Assembly (NCBI RefSeq): GCF_006704125.1 | Contig: NZ_VIGH01000007.1 | Coordinates: 248,001-312,000, forward strand | Direction: 5' to 3' | DNA: 64,000 nt | Source: Rhodococcus spelaei | Lineage (GTDB): Bacteria > Actinomycetota > Actinomycetes > Mycobacteriales > Mycobacteriaceae | In this document: in pieces, positions 63,363 to 64,000 of the stretch | Numbering within the stretch: position 1 is the stretch's first letter | Layout: every line of letters starts with the position of its first letter | Notes under the pieces: generated by a model | The model's database searches: none | Seen by the model: the letters and a program-made list of their open reading frames with translations, nothing else | Told to the model about the DNA's origin: nothing | Translations under genes and position numbers: made by a program

Positions 63363-63934
63363 GGCAGCAGGACCTGCACGAGTGAGTCCTGCATCCAGGT
63401 GAGCCAGTGGTAGACGTCGAGGTGCGGGGCGCGCGGATCGTCGGGGTCGAGTTCGTCCGGGGTGTCGGCGTCGATGCCGATGGTGGTGCCCAGCGCGAGG
63501 CGCACGTCATTGAGCCCGGACAGCCAGGCGTCGGCCTGCTCCGGGGTGAGCACCACCTTGCCGCCCTCGGCGGGAACGGTCTGCAGGATCACCGAACCGG
63601 CCTGCAGCTTCGCGTCGATGATGTCGGGTTCGTGCAGACTGCGCAGTGCCCCATTGGCATTCGAGTCCCGCGCGTCCCCGTCCGCGATCGCGTCCTCGGG
63701 CTTGAAGAAGTCCGGCAGCAGTCGGGCCAGCGCCGCATCCGTTGGAGCGGTGGAGTTCCCGGTCCGCAGCCCGGTCAGCTCGGCGAGGTCGTCCTGGGGC
63801 GCGGACTCGGACCGCTCCTCGAGCAACGAGAGCACCGACGTCACCAGCGACCGCAACACCGACGCTTCACGGGCGTCCATCTCGGAGCGAAACTTCACGC
63901 CGCTCAGCGAATTCTTCCGACTCCATGTGCGCAC
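63359..63934 (-). CDS. DUF2017 protein
   Basis: 191 residues from a GTG. 'RTWSRKNSLSGVKFRSEMDA' 'REASVLRSLVTSVLSLLEER' and the C-terminal 'PHLDVYHWLTWMQDSLVQVL' match the DUF2017 family (Rv1332), usually encoded between clpS and the P1 peptidase. It is all-helical with an acidic middle part. A regulatory role has been proposed by annotation only. Confidence 0.92.
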   Translation of the reverse strand: MRTWSRKNSLSGVKFRSEMDAREASVLRSLVTSVLSLLEERSESAPQDDLAELTGLRTGNSTAPTDAALARLLPDFFKPEDAIADGDARDSNANGALRSLHEPDIIDAKLQAGSVILQTVPAEGGKVVLTPEQADAWLSGLNDVRLALGTTIGIDADTPDELDPDDPRAPHLDVYHWLTWMQDSLVQVLLP

Positions 63935-63943
63935 GATGCGTAC

Positions 63944-64000
63944 CTACAGGTCCTCTCGAGGTGGTGATGCGGCCGTCGCGGGAGGTCCCGCGTCAGCTGT
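63944..64000 (-). CDS. Possible C-terminus of ClpS, partial
   Basis: A minus-strand frame entering from the window edge reads 'TADAGPPATAASPPREDL' and stops at 63944, 9 nt before the DUF2017 start. In related genomes clpS occupies this place, but the 18 residues visible are low-complexity and not diagnostic. Confidence 0.3.
   Translation of the reverse strand, partial: TADAGPPATAASPPREDL

Overview
The window is a high-GC actinobacterial chromosome segment, most likely from a mycolic-acid-bearing member of the Rhodococcus/Nocardia group. The evidence is a single-chain type I fatty acid synthase of about 3,100 residues with holo-ACP synthase beside it, an arsenate-mycothiol transferase, a GatCAB amidotransferase, and gene order that follows three separate blocks of the Mycobacterium tuberculosis genome as I remember it: gatB-pfkA-gatA-gatC-ACT-ligA-metE-like-mnmA-iscS-plsC-like-GNAT (Rv3009c-Rv3027c), ldt-DUF3618-bcp-M20-acpS-fas (Rv2518c-Rv2524c), and DUF2017-P1 peptidase-rhomboid-MBL-rph-rdgB-DUF3817-LprD-like (Rv1332-Rv1343c). 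The genus is inferred; no rRNA or other marker settles it.

Layout. 1-27.2 kb: the gatB-to-GNAT block with three insertions. Between pfkA and gatA lie a two-component system, a secreted phospholipase A2-like gene coupled to a membrane alpha/beta hydrolase, and an FAD oxidoreductase. Between the ACT gene and ligA lie a SoxR-like regulator with an SDR-QueA-GNAT operon, two small secreted proteins sharing a duplicated promoter and signal-peptide cassette, a decayed lipase and a YidC fragment. Between ligA and the metE-like gene lie a 160-bp MITE-like element, a NrtR-type regulator, a DraG-macrodomain fusion and a DUF2470 gene. 27.2-35.3 kb: an accessory island with three degenerate IS110-family elements, an arsenic resistance cluster (two ArsR, Acr3, two ArsC-type reductases, ArsI-like), and a TetR with a divergent 34-residue membrane protein. 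35.3-47.2 kb: an L,D-transpeptidase, twin tRNA-Lys genes, peroxiredoxin, dipeptidase, amino-acid permease, and a drug-efflux region (TetR + ABC exporter, TetR + MFS + lipoprotein). 47.4-57.1 kb: acpS and fas. 57.2-64 kb: an HNH nuclease, tRNA-Leu and the rdgB-rph-MBL-rhomboid-P1-DUF2017 block, which here lacks mec-cysO-cysM and murI.

How the genes work together. GatCAB makes Gln-tRNA by transamidation, LigA seals DNA, MnmA with its desulfurase thiolates tRNA, and Fas with AcpS makes the acyl chains for membrane and mycolic acids. The regulators mostly sit next to their probable targets and have readable operators: a 19-bp-spacer MerR-type promoter before the SDR operon, two tandem palindromes between nrtR and the DraG-macro gene, palindromes at both arsR promoters, a double palindrome between the 34-residue protein and its TetR, and a pair of TGAGGA(A/G)TTCCTCA palindromes in front of fas.

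The most unusual items are the NrtR/DraG-macro pair, the duplicated signal-peptide cassette with unrelated mature proteins, the conserved structured 5' regions of two IS110 remnants (candidate bridge-RNA relics), and the coupled phospholipase A2-like/hydrolase pair next to a two-component system.
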